DNA from: Roseiarcus sp050013915
Lineage (GTDB): Bacteria > Pseudomonadota > Alphaproteobacteria > Rhizobiales > Beijerinckiaceae
Reading direction: 5' to 3'
DNA length: 47,997 nt
Assembly: GCA_050013915.1 (NCBI GenBank)
Contig: JBEKEI010000017.1
Coordinates: 1 to 47,997 of the forward strand
Under the pieces are notes generated by a model. The model did not search any database, had not been told where the DNA came from, and worked only from the letters and a program-made list of their open reading frames with translations. Of the stretch, positions 7,610 to 15,494 are shown in pieces (the stretch's first letter is position 1; every line of letters begins with the position of its first letter). The position numbers and the translations under genes were made by a program.

Positions 7610-9456
7610 CGATGGCGAAGCGTTCCTCGCGTTTCGCCGACTGGACGCCGGATCTCGTCACCGCCGTCGGCCTCGCCGTCGCGCCGCTGGTCCTACCGCG
7701 TCTGGGATTTTCTCCGGACACGATGAACCGGATTCTCGTTTTCGGCGTCTTCGGCCTCGGCTTCGACCTGCTCTTCGGCTATGGCGGAATGCTGTCGTTC
7801 GGCCAGTCGGCGTTCTTCGGCACCGGCGGCTTCGTCGTCGCTTATCTGCTGGTCAACGCCAGCTTCCCCAACGTGTTGCTCGCGCTGCTGATCGGGACCG
7901 CCGCCTCCGCCGCCACCGGCTGGCTGGTCGGCCTGATCGCGCTGCGGCGGACCGGCATCTATTTCTCGATGATCACCGTCGCGATCGCCGAGGTGTTCTT
8001 CTTCGTGGAAAATTCGCCGCTCGCGGCCTTCACCGGCGGCGAGAACGGCATCGCGGGGGTCCCGGCGCCGACGATCGCCCTCGGCTTCGTCACGATCAAG
8101 GTGGGGCCGGGCTGGACGATGTACGGATTTCTCGCCGTGTCGTTCCTCGTGGGACTCGTCGTCGCGCGCAAGATCGTGCGTTCGCCGGTCGGCCACATCC
8201 TGGTCGCGATCCGCGACAATCCGCTGCGGGCGGCGGCCGTCGGACACGACGTCCAGGGGTACAAGCTGCTCGTGTTCGTCATCGCCGCGGCCTATGCCGG
8301 CTTCGCCGGCGGATTGCTCGGCATCATGCAGAGCTACATGCCGCCGGAGGCGTTCACCTTCGACACGTCGGGGCAATTGGTGATGCAGACGGTGATCGGC
8401 GGCGCCGGGACGCTCTTCGGTCCCCTGGTCGGCGCCGTCGTCTGGCTCTACTTGCGCGACTTTCTGCAGGGCACGCTGGGCCTGGGCGCCGCCTGGAAAC
8501 TGGCGCTCGGCATCGTCTTCGTCCTGCTCGTCGCCTTCCTGCGTCGCGGCGTGATCGGTGGATTCGTCGATCTCGCCGGCCTCTGGCGCAGGCGAACCGG
8601 GGCTCCCGACGCTCAAGGGGCCGTCGCAGCGGCGGCGAACGCAGGCGACGGGTTCGCCCGCCGCGCCGCCGACGCGGCGCCGTCGCCGCGCGCGCCCGAA
8701 AAGCCGATCCTGGAGACCCGCGGAATCAGCAAGTCCTACGGCGGCCTCTACGCGAACAAGAACATCGACTTTTCGCTCAACCACGGAGAGTTGCGCGGCA
8801 TTATCGGGCCGAACGGCGCCGGCAAGAGCACCTTCTTCAAGATGTTGACCTGCGAAGTCGCCCCGTCGTCGGGTCGCATCCTGTTCGACGGTCGGGAGAT
8901 CACCGGCCTCGGCGTCACCGCGGTCTGCCAACTCGGCCTCACCAAGAGTTATCAGCTCAACCAGTTGTTCGCGCGCCTGTCGGTGAGAGAGAATATCGTG
9001 ATCGCCGTGCTCGCGCGCCTGCGGGGGCCGATGCGCTACGACCTCCTGAGAGACACATCGCGGTTTCCCGGTCTGGCGGCGGAGGTCGACGAGGTGCTCG
9101 GACTGGTGCGTTTGACCGATCGCGCGGAATTCCCGGTTTCCGAACTCGCCTATGGCGAGAAGCGCAGGCTCGAGATCGGCCTCGCGCTCGCCGCCAAGCC
9201 GCGCCTGTTTCTGCTCGACGAACCGCTCGCGGGCATGAGTCCGGTCGAACGGGCCGAGACCGTGCAATTGCTGAAATCCCTGCAGAGGGGACGCACGCTC
9301 GTGGTCATCGATCACGACATGGATGCGATATTCGAACTGGCCGAACGCATAACCGTCCTGAGCGAGGGTTCGATCCTCACCGAGGGGACGCCGGCGGAGA
9401 TCAGAGCCAACCGGAGCGTGCAGGATGCCTATCTCGGCGGAGTCCACGAGACATGA
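7606..9456 (+). CDS. Fused LivM permease-LivG ATPase of the branched-chain amino acid/amide importer
   Basis: A 616-aa fusion of two transporter subunits that are separate in E. coli. Residues 1-325 are a LivM-type permease (FGYGGMLSFGQSAFFGTGG; IRDNPLRAAAVGHDVQGYK; VIGGAGTLFGPLVGAVV). Residues about 330-365 form an Ala/Pro/Arg-rich linker. Residues 366-616 are a LivG-type ATPase with Walker A GPNGAGKST (401-409), signature VSELAYGEKR (511-520; the YGE form is normal in LivG), Walker B LFLLDEP (534-540) and the switch histidine in VVIDHDMDA. GTG 7606, with AGGGG 6 nt upstream, overlaps the livH stop; an in-frame ATG at 7612 is the alternative. No frameshift is visible at the junction, so the fusion looks genuine. 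Confidence 0.93.
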   Translation: MTMAKRSSRFADWTPDLVTAVGLAVAPLVLPRLGFSPDTMNRILVFGVFGLGFDLLFGYGGMLSFGQSAFFGTGGFVVAYLLVNASFPNVLLALLIGTAASAATGWLVGLIALRRTGIYFSMITVAIAEVFFFVENSPLAAFTGGENGIAGVPAPTIALGFVTIKVGPGWTMYGFLAVSFLVGLVVARKIVRSPVGHILVAIRDNPLRAAAVGHDVQGYKLLVFVIAAAYAGFAGGLLGIMQSYMPPEAFTFDTSGQLVMQTVIGGAGTLFGPLVGAVVWLYLRDFLQGTLGLGAAWKLALGIVFVLLVAFLRRGVIGGFVDLAGLWRRRTGAPDAQGAVAAAANAGDGFARRAADAAPSPRAPEKPILETRGISKSYGGLYANKNIDFSLNHGELRGIIGPNGAGKSTFFKMLTCEVAPSSGRILFDGREITGLGVTAVCQLGLTKSYQLNQLFARLSVRENIVIAVLARLRGPMRYDLLRDTSRFPGLAAEVDEVLGLVRLTDRAEFPVSELAYGEKRRLEIGLALAAKPRLFLLDEPLAGMSPVERAETVQLLKSLQRGRTLVVIDHDMDAIFELAERITVLSEGSILTEGTPAEIRANRSVQDAYLGGVHET

Positions 9457-10151
9457 GCCTGCTCGAAGTCTCCGGACTGAACAGCTACTACGGGGACTCC
9501 CACATCCTGTTCGACGTGGAATTGCGGGTGGAGCCGCACGAGGTGGTCGCATTGCTCGGGCGCAACGGCGCAGGCAAGAGCACGACGCTCAAGAGCCTGA
9601 TGGGGCTCTTGCGGCCGCGTTCGGGCTCGGTGCGGCTTCAGGGCGACGAGATCGCCGGGCGGCCGGCGCACGCGATCGCCCGCGCGGGGTTGCAACTGGT
9701 GCCGGAGGACCGACGCATTTTCGGCAGCCTCGACGTGGAAGAGAATATCGTGCTGGCGAGTCTCACGGCGCCGAAGGCCTGGCCGTTGGAGCGCATCTAC
9801 CAGATTTTCCCCAGGCTCGCCGAGCGCAAGCGCAGCCGAGGAACGGACTTGTCGGGCGGCGAGCAACAGATGCTGGCGATCGCGCGCGCACTGGTTCGCG
9901 ATCCGGTTCTGCTGCTGCTCGACGAACCCTTCGAAGGGCTCGCCCCGGTCATCGTGCGCGATCTCGTCGAGGCTTGTCGAAAGCTGGCGACCGAAGGGCT
10001 GACATTGGTTCTCGTCGAGCAGAACATCGCCGCCACGCTCGCGCTCGCTCACAGGGCTTACGTCCTGAACAACGGACATCTCGTGCATGAAGGGCCGACG
10101 CAGGAATTGCGCGCCGATCCGGATCTGCTGAAGCGGTATCTCGGCGTGTGA
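9453..10151 (+). CDS. livF: Branched-chain amino acid/amide ABC transporter ATP-binding protein, LivF type
   Basis: A 232-aa ATPase of the LivF family, the second nucleotide-binding subunit that pairs with the LivG half of the preceding fusion. Walker A GRNGAGKST is at residues 36-44, the Q-loop region at GLQLVPEDRRIF, the signature LSGGEQQ at 133-139, Walker B LLLDEP at 154-159, and VLVEQN in the H-loop region, where LivF proteins carry Gln/Asn rather than His. The length matches E. coli LivF (237 aa). Its ATG overlaps the preceding stop (ATGA). It is the last gene of the importer; nothing resembling a U-run terminator follows directly. Confidence 0.93.
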   Translation: MSLLEVSGLNSYYGDSHILFDVELRVEPHEVVALLGRNGAGKSTTLKSLMGLLRPRSGSVRLQGDEIAGRPAHAIARAGLQLVPEDRRIFGSLDVEENIVLASLTAPKAWPLERIYQIFPRLAERKRSRGTDLSGGEQQMLAIARALVRDPVLLLLDEPFEGLAPVIVRDLVEACRKLATEGLTLVLVEQNIAATLALAHRAYVLNNGHLVHEGPTQELRADPDLLKRYLGV

Positions 10152-10242
10152 CCCGCGGGGCGCGATCGCCGCGGCCGCGCCCGCGCTCATGCCGCCCTGA
10201 TCCGGCCCGGCGCGGCGCCGAGGTCATCGACAAAGCGTGATT

Positions 10243-10260
10243 TTGCCGCCTCGACGGCAA
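10243..10260. promoter_or_regulatory. Inverted repeat upstream of the CLC gene
   Basis: TTGCCG-CCTCGA-CGGCAA is a perfect 6-bp inverted repeat with a 6-nt centre, in a locally AT-richer stretch 142 nt before the CLC start. It could be a small operator or lie within a promoter (TTGCCG followed 17 nt later by TATGGA, a weak -35/-10 pair). No regulator gene is adjacent to support a specific assignment. Confidence 0.3.
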
Positions 10261-10401
10261 TTATGTATGGATCGCGCGGGAGATCCGCGATGGTCTCGCG
10301 CGGCGAGTCGCGAAGGGGTCGCGGCGCGTGCGAGGGTCTCCTCGGGGGCCCGAGCGACAGGCGTCCCCCGGATGGAGGCCATATCTGATCCGGGAGACGA
10401 A

Positions 10402-12228
10402 ATGGCCAGCGCCGCGTCCAGTTCCTTGACGGTGGAAGATCGACTTCGCCCCATTGCGACTTCGCCGCTACGGCGCGAGGAACGGCGGGTCGGTCTTCTG
10501 GCGCTCTGTCTGCTCGCGCTCGCGGTCGGTTGCGTCACCGGCGTCGGCGCCGCCGCGTTGCGCACGCTGATCGGGCTCATCCACAACGCCGCGAATCTCG
10601 GCGTTTTCAGCGTCCACTATGACGCCAATGTGCTCGAAGGACCGAGCCGGTTCGGCGACTGGGTGTTCTTTTCGCCGATCGTCGGCGGCCTGATCGTCGT
10701 CTTCCTGGTCCAGAAATTCGCGCCCGAGGCGAAGGGCCACGGCGTGCCGGAGGTGATGGATTCGGTCTTCTACAAGGGCGGCAACATCCGCTGGCAGGTC
10801 GCGGTCGTGAAGTCCCTCGCCTCGGCTCTGTCGATCGGCACCGGCGCGGCGGTCGGACGGGAAGGTCCGATCATCCAGATCGGCGCCGCGCTCGGTTCGG
10901 CCTTCTCGCAGGCGATCCGGCTCGCGACCTGGCAGAAGGTGACCCTGCTCTCGGCGGGCGCGGGCGCCGGCATCGCGGCGACCTTCAACACCCCGCTCGG
11001 CGGCGTGCTGTTCGCCCTCGAAATCCTGCTGCCGGAAGTGTCGAACCGCACGTTCCTGCCGGTCGTCATCGCGACCGGCGCCGCCACCCTCATCGGCCGG
11101 ATGCTGATCGGACCGGACCCTGCCTTCATCGTGCCGGAGATTCAGCTTCCGCTGGCGCATTCGTTCAGCATCCAGGAGGGCCTCGCCTTCGTCCTGCTCG
11201 GCGCGCTCTGCGGTCTCGCCTCCTGGGCGTTCATCCGCCTGCTGGTCGCTATGGAGGACAACTTCCCCAAGCTTCCGGGGGGGCCCTATGTTCAGAACGT
11301 CGTCGGCATGGCCGTCATCGGAGGGATGATGGTCGGCCTCGACCATGCGTTCGGCCATTCCTTCATCGACGGGGTCGGCTATGGCGTCATCCAGGCGGTG
11401 CTGGACGATCGCATGACCGCGGTGCGGCTGCTGGCGCTGCTGTTCGTCCTCAAGCTCGTCGCCACGACCGTGAGCCTGGGTTGCGGAGCCTCGGGCGGCA
11501 TCTTCTCGCCGTCGCTCTACCTCGGTGCCACGCTCGGCGGAGCCTTCGCCGCGGCGGTCGGGGGGCAGTTGCCCAATGCGGGCCTCACCGTTCCTTCGGC
11601 GGCGATCGTCGGAATGGCGGCTATGGTCGGGGCTGGGACCGGCGGCGTGATGACCGCCATCGTCATGGTCTTCGAAATGACGCGCGATTACGCCATCATC
11701 GTTCCTGTGATCGTCGCCGTGGCGGTGGCGGCCGGCATCCGGCTCGCTCTGATCGGCGAGACGATCTACACCATCAAGCTGCGCCACCGGGGCCATCGCA
11801 TCCCGAAGGAGCGCCACTATAATCTCTATCTCGTGCTGCAGGCGCAGGACGTCATGGAGCGCCGCTTTCATGTCGTCGAAGCCGGCATTTCGCTGAAGGA
11901 CGCGCTCCACGAGAATGTCGAGGACGATTTGCGCGCCATCGTCGTCCAGCGCGACGGCCGCCTCGTCGGCCTCGTTCCGCCCCGGTCGGGACTGTGGCGC
12001 GAGGCCAGGATCAATCCGGACGCGCTGATCGATCGCTTCGTCGAGCAACCGCTGGCGGTCTGCCGCGACACGGACCTCCTGAGCCTCGTCCTGTCCCGGC
12101 TCAAACGCCGCCGCGCCGGTGCGGCGGTCGTCTTTCACGGCGCGGCGCGGCCGCGGGCGCGCGACGTCGTCGGGATCGTCACCAAACGCGCGATCGCCGA
12201 CGCCGTGATCGAAAACTCCGAAGTTTGA
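10402..12228 (+). CDS. CLC-family chloride channel/transporter with C-terminal CBS domains
   Basis: A 608-aa CLC protein. The membrane domain (residues about 30-460) has the selectivity motifs GHGVPEV (112-118, in place of GSGIP), GREGPIIQIG (152-161, gating Glu154) and GGIFSPSLYLG. A cytoplasmic region with two CBS-like halves (about 475-605) follows; it may sense adenine nucleotides. The helix carrying the E. coli proton glutamate reads FALEILLPE. By hand alignment with E. coli IIEEM, Ile208 falls where the internal proton Glu203 should be, as in CLC channels rather than Cl-/H+ antiporters. The selectivity serine is replaced by His113. ATG 10402 was chosen for its GGGAG 5 nt upstream; an in-frame ATG at 10372 also has a GGAGG nearby only on its 3' side. 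It stands alone as a transcription unit. Confidence 0.92.
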   Translation: MASAASSSLTVEDRLRPIATSPLRREERRVGLLALCLLALAVGCVTGVGAAALRTLIGLIHNAANLGVFSVHYDANVLEGPSRFGDWVFFSPIVGGLIVVFLVQKFAPEAKGHGVPEVMDSVFYKGGNIRWQVAVVKSLASALSIGTGAAVGREGPIIQIGAALGSAFSQAIRLATWQKVTLLSAGAGAGIAATFNTPLGGVLFALEILLPEVSNRTFLPVVIATGAATLIGRMLIGPDPAFIVPEIQLPLAHSFSIQEGLAFVLLGALCGLASWAFIRLLVAMEDNFPKLPGGPYVQNVVGMAVIGGMMVGLDHAFGHSFIDGVGYGVIQAVLDDRMTAVRLLALLFVLKLVATTVSLGCGASGGIFSPSLYLGATLGGAFAAAVGGQLPNAGLTVPSAAIVGMAAMVGAGTGGVMTAIVMVFEMTRDYAIIVPVIVAVAVAAGIRLALIGETIYTIKLRHRGHRIPKERHYNLYLVLQAQDVMERRFHVVEAGISLKDALHENVEDDLRAIVVQRDGRLVGLVPPRSGLWREARINPDALIDRFVEQPLAVCRDTDLLSLVLSRLKRRRAGAAVVFHGAARPRARDVVGIVTKRAIADAVIENSEV

Positions 12229-12662
12229 CCCGCCGATCCGACCTTCGAGGTTTCGGCGAGGAGATGGCCGCCGTTCGAGGGCAGTTGTGCGGCCCCCTCC
12301 CGCCGGCGGCGTCAGATTTCGAAAAGCCCTCTGCGGGGGCGGAGTTCGCGGCGCGCTCGGGAATCGCGTGGCCGGGCGGCAACGATGTCGCGGGAGCCGC
12401 GTTGACTGCCACGAAGGCGGCGCGCCGAAGGCCCGGCAAACAGGGGCCTCGCGGTTCGCCTTCCCGCGGCGGCAGGCGCCGAGGAGTTCATCATGATCCG
12501 CGAGGCTCTCAATGCGCGGCGCTGGTCCCGTGCGCTTCCGCGCGGCTTATGCTCGACCTTCGGGCAGCGCCTATCGGCGTTGCGGCGCCGGACCGCATTG
12601 CCAAGCCTTGCCCGATGGCGACCGCTCGCCTTGCGTCCCGCGATCGCCGATGACGAAATCGG
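12229..12662. other. 434-bp intergenic region, nothing recognisable
   Basis: No reading frame here has both a plausible start signal and a protein-like composition. The open frame starting near 12493 on the plus strand is Arg-rich, has only a weak GGAG before it and runs antisense across the small membrane protein gene at 12663-12869, so I did not call it. No terminator, tRNA or repeat was seen. Confidence 0.4.
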
Positions 12663-12869
12663 TCAGAAGCTGCGCCGACGCGGCGGCCGGCTGCGGGCGG
12701 AAACCGGTTCGGTCGCGGCGGACGGCGAATCGGGCGCCCGCAACACCGGCATCAGCAGGACGAGCGAAGCGAACGAGACGGTCGCCGCGACCTCCTGGAA
12801 ACCAGCGTGATAGATCAACGCCGCGCAGACGGCGAGCGCGAGCGCCAGTCCAATTGAAACTCTCTGCAT
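12663..12869 (-). CDS. Small membrane protein, hypothetical
   Basis: A 68-aa protein of unknown function. It begins MQRVSIGLALALAVCAALIY, a strong hydrophobic segment, followed after a short polar hinge (HAGFQEV) by a second one (AATVSFASLVLLMPVL), so it is probably a two-pass inner-membrane microprotein with a basic C-terminal tail (SARSRPPRRRSF). The ATG at 12869 has an AGAAGGGG purine stretch about 7 nt upstream, which decides the start; the frame remains open upstream but loses protein-like composition. It is a single gene transcribed against its neighbours. I do not recognise the family. Confidence 0.6.
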   Translation of the reverse strand: MQRVSIGLALALAVCAALIYHAGFQEVAATVSFASLVLLMPVLRAPDSPSAATEPVSARSRPPRRRSF

Positions 12870-13112
12870 CGCGAGCCCCTTCTCTGGTTCGTCCTCATCG
12901 GAGCCTGCGTCACAATCGTTAACGAGGATTTGCTTGCGCGCGTTATTCACCAGACGGAATCGTATTTTTGGTCCCGCCATCCTTAAACCCGAGGGGTCGG
13001 GCGGTCTCGCCGGTGGGCGACGCTCCATGTTGCGCTGCGGCGCCGAGATGTATTGCCGCGCGTCGCCCGCTATGGCAAGAGCTTGATCCCGCCATAAGTC
13101 CAACGGAACCCG

Positions 13113-13529
13113 ATGTCCATTTTCAACGGAAGCAGCTTTCTAGACCGACAGACCGCCGCCGCCAACGCCCGCAAGGCGCAGGCCGAGAAGTTCCTGGCGA
13201 GACCGAAATACGATCCCAACGATCCCGCCGTGATCGAACGCGAGGCCAAGCGCCGGGCCATCGTCGAGGCGCGCGAAAAGCGCGCCGCGGAGCGGCAGGC
13301 GCTGAAGGCGCAGCAGGACGCCGAGCGCGCGGCGCGCGCGGCCGCCGAGGAGATCGAACGCCAGAAGGCGCTTGAGGCCGAGGCGATCGACCGCGAAGCC
13401 GCCCATGCCGAAAAGGTCGCGCGCGAGGCGGCGCTCGAGGCCGAGCGCAAGGTGGAGCGCGACGCACGCTACGCCGCGCGCAAGGCGCGCAAGACCCAGC
13501 GCAAGAGCGAGATTCAGCGCTATCGCTGA
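13113..13529 (+). CDS. DUF6481-like charged coiled-coil protein
   Basis: A 138-aa protein that is almost entirely a charged helix: after MSIFNGSSFLDRQTAAANAR it consists of long runs of Ala, Glu, Lys and Arg (for example AEKVAREAALEAERKVERDA) and would form a coiled coil from about residue 40 to 130. The start and the tail (RKSEIQRYR) resemble the alphaproteobacterial DUF6481 proteins, whose role is unknown. No signal peptide or membrane segment is present. The ATG at 13113 is followed immediately by the conserved N-terminus; the upstream Shine-Dalgarno is weak (CGGAACCCG). It converges with the secreted protein gene at 13550, with a hairpin between them. Confidence 0.75.
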   Translation: MSIFNGSSFLDRQTAAANARKAQAEKFLARPKYDPNDPAVIEREAKRRAIVEAREKRAAERQALKAQQDAERAARAAAEEIERQKALEAEAIDREAAHAEKVAREAALEAERKVERDARYAARKARKTQRKSEIQRYR

Positions 13530-13532
13530 GCG

Positions 13533-13548
13533 GCGCCCCCCGGGGCGC
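13533..13548. terminator. Hairpin between convergent genes
   Basis: GCGCCCC-CC-GGGGCGC is a perfect 7-bp inverted repeat in the 20-nt space between two convergent stop codons. It lacks a T-run on either side, so it may act as a bidirectional mRNA 3'-end structure rather than a classical terminator. Confidence 0.4.
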
Positions 13549-13549
13549 G

Positions 13550-14047
13550 CTACTTCGTGGCCTGGATGCTGTCGGAAATCTTCTTGAGCTCGGCGAGGTT
13601 GGCCTTCTCGCCCTCGGCCGAGCCCCAGTAATACAGCAGCAGGAACTTGGCTTTGGCGTTGGTCTGCACCAGCGTCAGGCTGATGTTGGCGGGACCGTCC
13701 TTGTCCTTGCCGGTGAACGAGAGATCGAACGCGTCCAGCGCATTGATCTTGATGTCCTTGGTCTTCATGCTGTCGGTGTCGAGCGTGACCCCCTGCTTGA
13801 TGAAGAACTTGAGGCCTTCCTCGGTCGCCTTCTTGACGTCGTCGGCGTCGACCGATTCGAACGCGACGTAGATCTTGCCGTCGGCCGAGGTGCCCTCGAC
13901 GCCGCCGTCATAGGCCTCCGGGCTCCAATTGTCGGGAATGCTGACCGTCGCGATCGGATTGTCGGCCGGGACGGGAAAGGTCGCGGCGACGGCGAGCGAC
14001 GGCGCGAGGCCGAGGGTGAGAACGGCGAAGGCGACAAGCGGCTTCAT
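13550..14047 (-). CDS. Secreted/periplasmic protein of unknown function
   Basis: A 165-aa protein with a clear Sec signal peptide: MKPLVAFAVLTLGLAPSLAVAATF, cleavable at AVA-A around residue 22. The mature part of about 143 residues has alternating strands and a central acidic region (VDADDVKKATEEG), then KDIKINALDAFDLSFTGKDKDGP and LTLVQTNAKAKFLLLYYWGS, suggesting a small beta-rich periplasmic domain. The C-terminus is ELKKISDSIQATK. ATG 14047 has CGGAG about 6 nt upstream. I do not recognise a characterised family. It is 131 nt downstream of the cystathionine beta-lyase gene on the same strand, perhaps with its own promoter in that gap. Confidence 0.72.
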   Translation of the reverse strand: MKPLVAFAVLTLGLAPSLAVAATFPVPADNPIATVSIPDNWSPEAYDGGVEGTSADGKIYVAFESVDADDVKKATEEGLKFFIKQGVTLDTDSMKTKDIKINALDAFDLSFTGKDKDGPANISLTLVQTNAKAKFLLLYYWGSAEGEKANLAELKKISDSIQATK

Positions 14048-14178
14048 GGAAGTCTCCGACGCTGGGCGGGCTCTGCGGCCGCGCCTGATTCGGCAGAACA
14101 TCGGGGAATCGGCCGGGGAAGTCGAGCCCAATTCCCATCCGCGGCTGGTTTTTCGGCGCCGCGGGCGGCTCTTGCGCC

Positions 14179-15366
14179 TCACGCCGCCGCGCGCATCCGG
14201 GCGAAGCCGCGATCGAGGTCGGCCTTAAGGTCCTCGAGATCCTCCAGACCGACGGAAAAGCGCAGGGCCGGCCCCCCCGGGGCCCAGCGGGTCGCGGTGC
14301 GGTATTTCGTGCAGTCGAAGGGGATGACGAGGCTCTCGAAGCCGCCCCAGGAATAGCCCATCCCGAACAGTTCGAGGCCGTCGAGCAGCGCCGCCACCGC
14401 CACGTCGGACGTCGGGCGCAGCACGATCGAGAACAGGCCGGACGAGCCGGTGAAATCGCGCGCCCACAGCGCGTGGCCGGGGTCGTCGGGGCGGGCGGGG
14501 TGGATGACCCGCAGCACTTCCGGCCGGCCGGCGAGCCAATGGGCGAGCGCCAGCGCCTGGCGCTCGGCCTCGCGCAGGCGCAGCTCCATCGTCCGCAGGC
14601 CGCGCAGCGCCAGGAACACGTCTTCCGGCCCGGGCGGGACCGCGAGCGCGTCGATCGTCCGATGCAGGCGCGGATACCAGGCGGCGTTGGCCGAGACGAT
14701 GCCGAGCAGCAGATCGGAATGGCCGGAGAGATATTTGGTGCCCGCCTCGACCGCGAGATCGACGCCATGGGCATGGGGCGAAAAGAACAGCGGCGTCGCC
14801 CAGGTGTTGTCCATGATCACGCAGAGGTCTCGTTCATGCGCGGCCGCCGCGATCGCCGGCACGTCCTGCATGTCGAGCGACTGCGAGCCCGGCGCCTCGA
14901 CGAACACCGCGCGCGTATTGGGGCGGATCAGCGCGGCGACGCCGGCGCCGACCGCCGGATCGTAATAGGTCGTCTCGACGCCCGTGCGCCGCAGCAGCGT
15001 GTCGCAGTAAGCGCGCGCGGGCTGATAGGCGGCGTCGGTCATCAGCAGATGGTCGCCGGCCCCGAGCGCGGTCGTCAGCGCCGCGATGATCGCGAACAGG
15101 CCTGAGGGAACGAGCGCCGTGCCCGCGGCGCCTGCGAGGTCGCTCCACGCCTCGCACAGCGCCTCGGTGGTCGGGGTGCCGTGGGTGCCGTAGGTGTAGC
15201 GCTGGCCGCGCGTGCGCAAAGTCTCGACGTCGGGATAGAGGACGGTCGAGCCGCGCCACGCCGGCGTGTTGACGAACCCATGGTTGGCGGCGGAGTCGCG
15301 GCCGAGATGGACGAGGCGGGAGCGCGGGCGCAGGCTCTTCCGGGTCTCGGGGGTCAGCTCGGCCAT
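14179..15366 (-). CDS. metC: Cystathionine beta-lyase (PLP-dependent Cys/Met metabolism enzyme)
   Basis: A 395-aa PLP enzyme of the Cys/Met metabolism family, which cleaves cystathionine to homocysteine, pyruvate and ammonia in methionine synthesis. The Schiff-base lysine is Lys211 in EAGTKYLSGHSDLLLG; Asp186 in VIMDNTWATP should bind the pyridine nitrogen; YTYGTHGTPTTEAL near residue 60 and VPSGLFAI at 87 are the usual phosphate-binding regions. The full-length and C-terminal GGFESLVIPFD segment resemble MetC rather than MetB or MetY, though a broader beta-C-S lyase activity is possible. The ATG at 15366 precedes the conserved TRKSLRPRSRLVHLGRD region. It is divergent from an amino-acid binding protein gene 128 nt away, so the two may share regulation. 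Confidence 0.9.
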   Translation of the reverse strand: MAELTPETRKSLRPRSRLVHLGRDSAANHGFVNTPAWRGSTVLYPDVETLRTRGQRYTYGTHGTPTTEALCEAWSDLAGAAGTALVPSGLFAIIAALTTALGAGDHLLMTDAAYQPARAYCDTLLRRTGVETTYYDPAVGAGVAALIRPNTRAVFVEAPGSQSLDMQDVPAIAAAAHERDLCVIMDNTWATPLFFSPHAHGVDLAVEAGTKYLSGHSDLLLGIVSANAAWYPRLHRTIDALAVPPGPEDVFLALRGLRTMELRLREAERQALALAHWLAGRPEVLRVIHPARPDDPGHALWARDFTGSSGLFSIVLRPTSDVAVAALLDGLELFGMGYSWGGFESLVIPFDCTKYRTATRWAPGGPALRFSVGLEDLEDLKADLDRGFARMRAAA

Positions 15367-15494
15367 GGCATGGGCTCTCGTCGGCGGGATGCGGCACGGT
15401 GCAGAGCGCGCGGGCGGGCGTCAAGCGTCCTGCGCCCCTTCCGTCGCGCATTCCTTCGACGTAGGATCGTCTCGCCATCTCCCGGAGCGCCACG

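Noticed and set aside
12493..12810. A 105-codon plus-strand ORF
   Set aside because: Arg-rich, weak start signal, no motif, and antisense to the better-supported membrane microprotein at 12663-12869.
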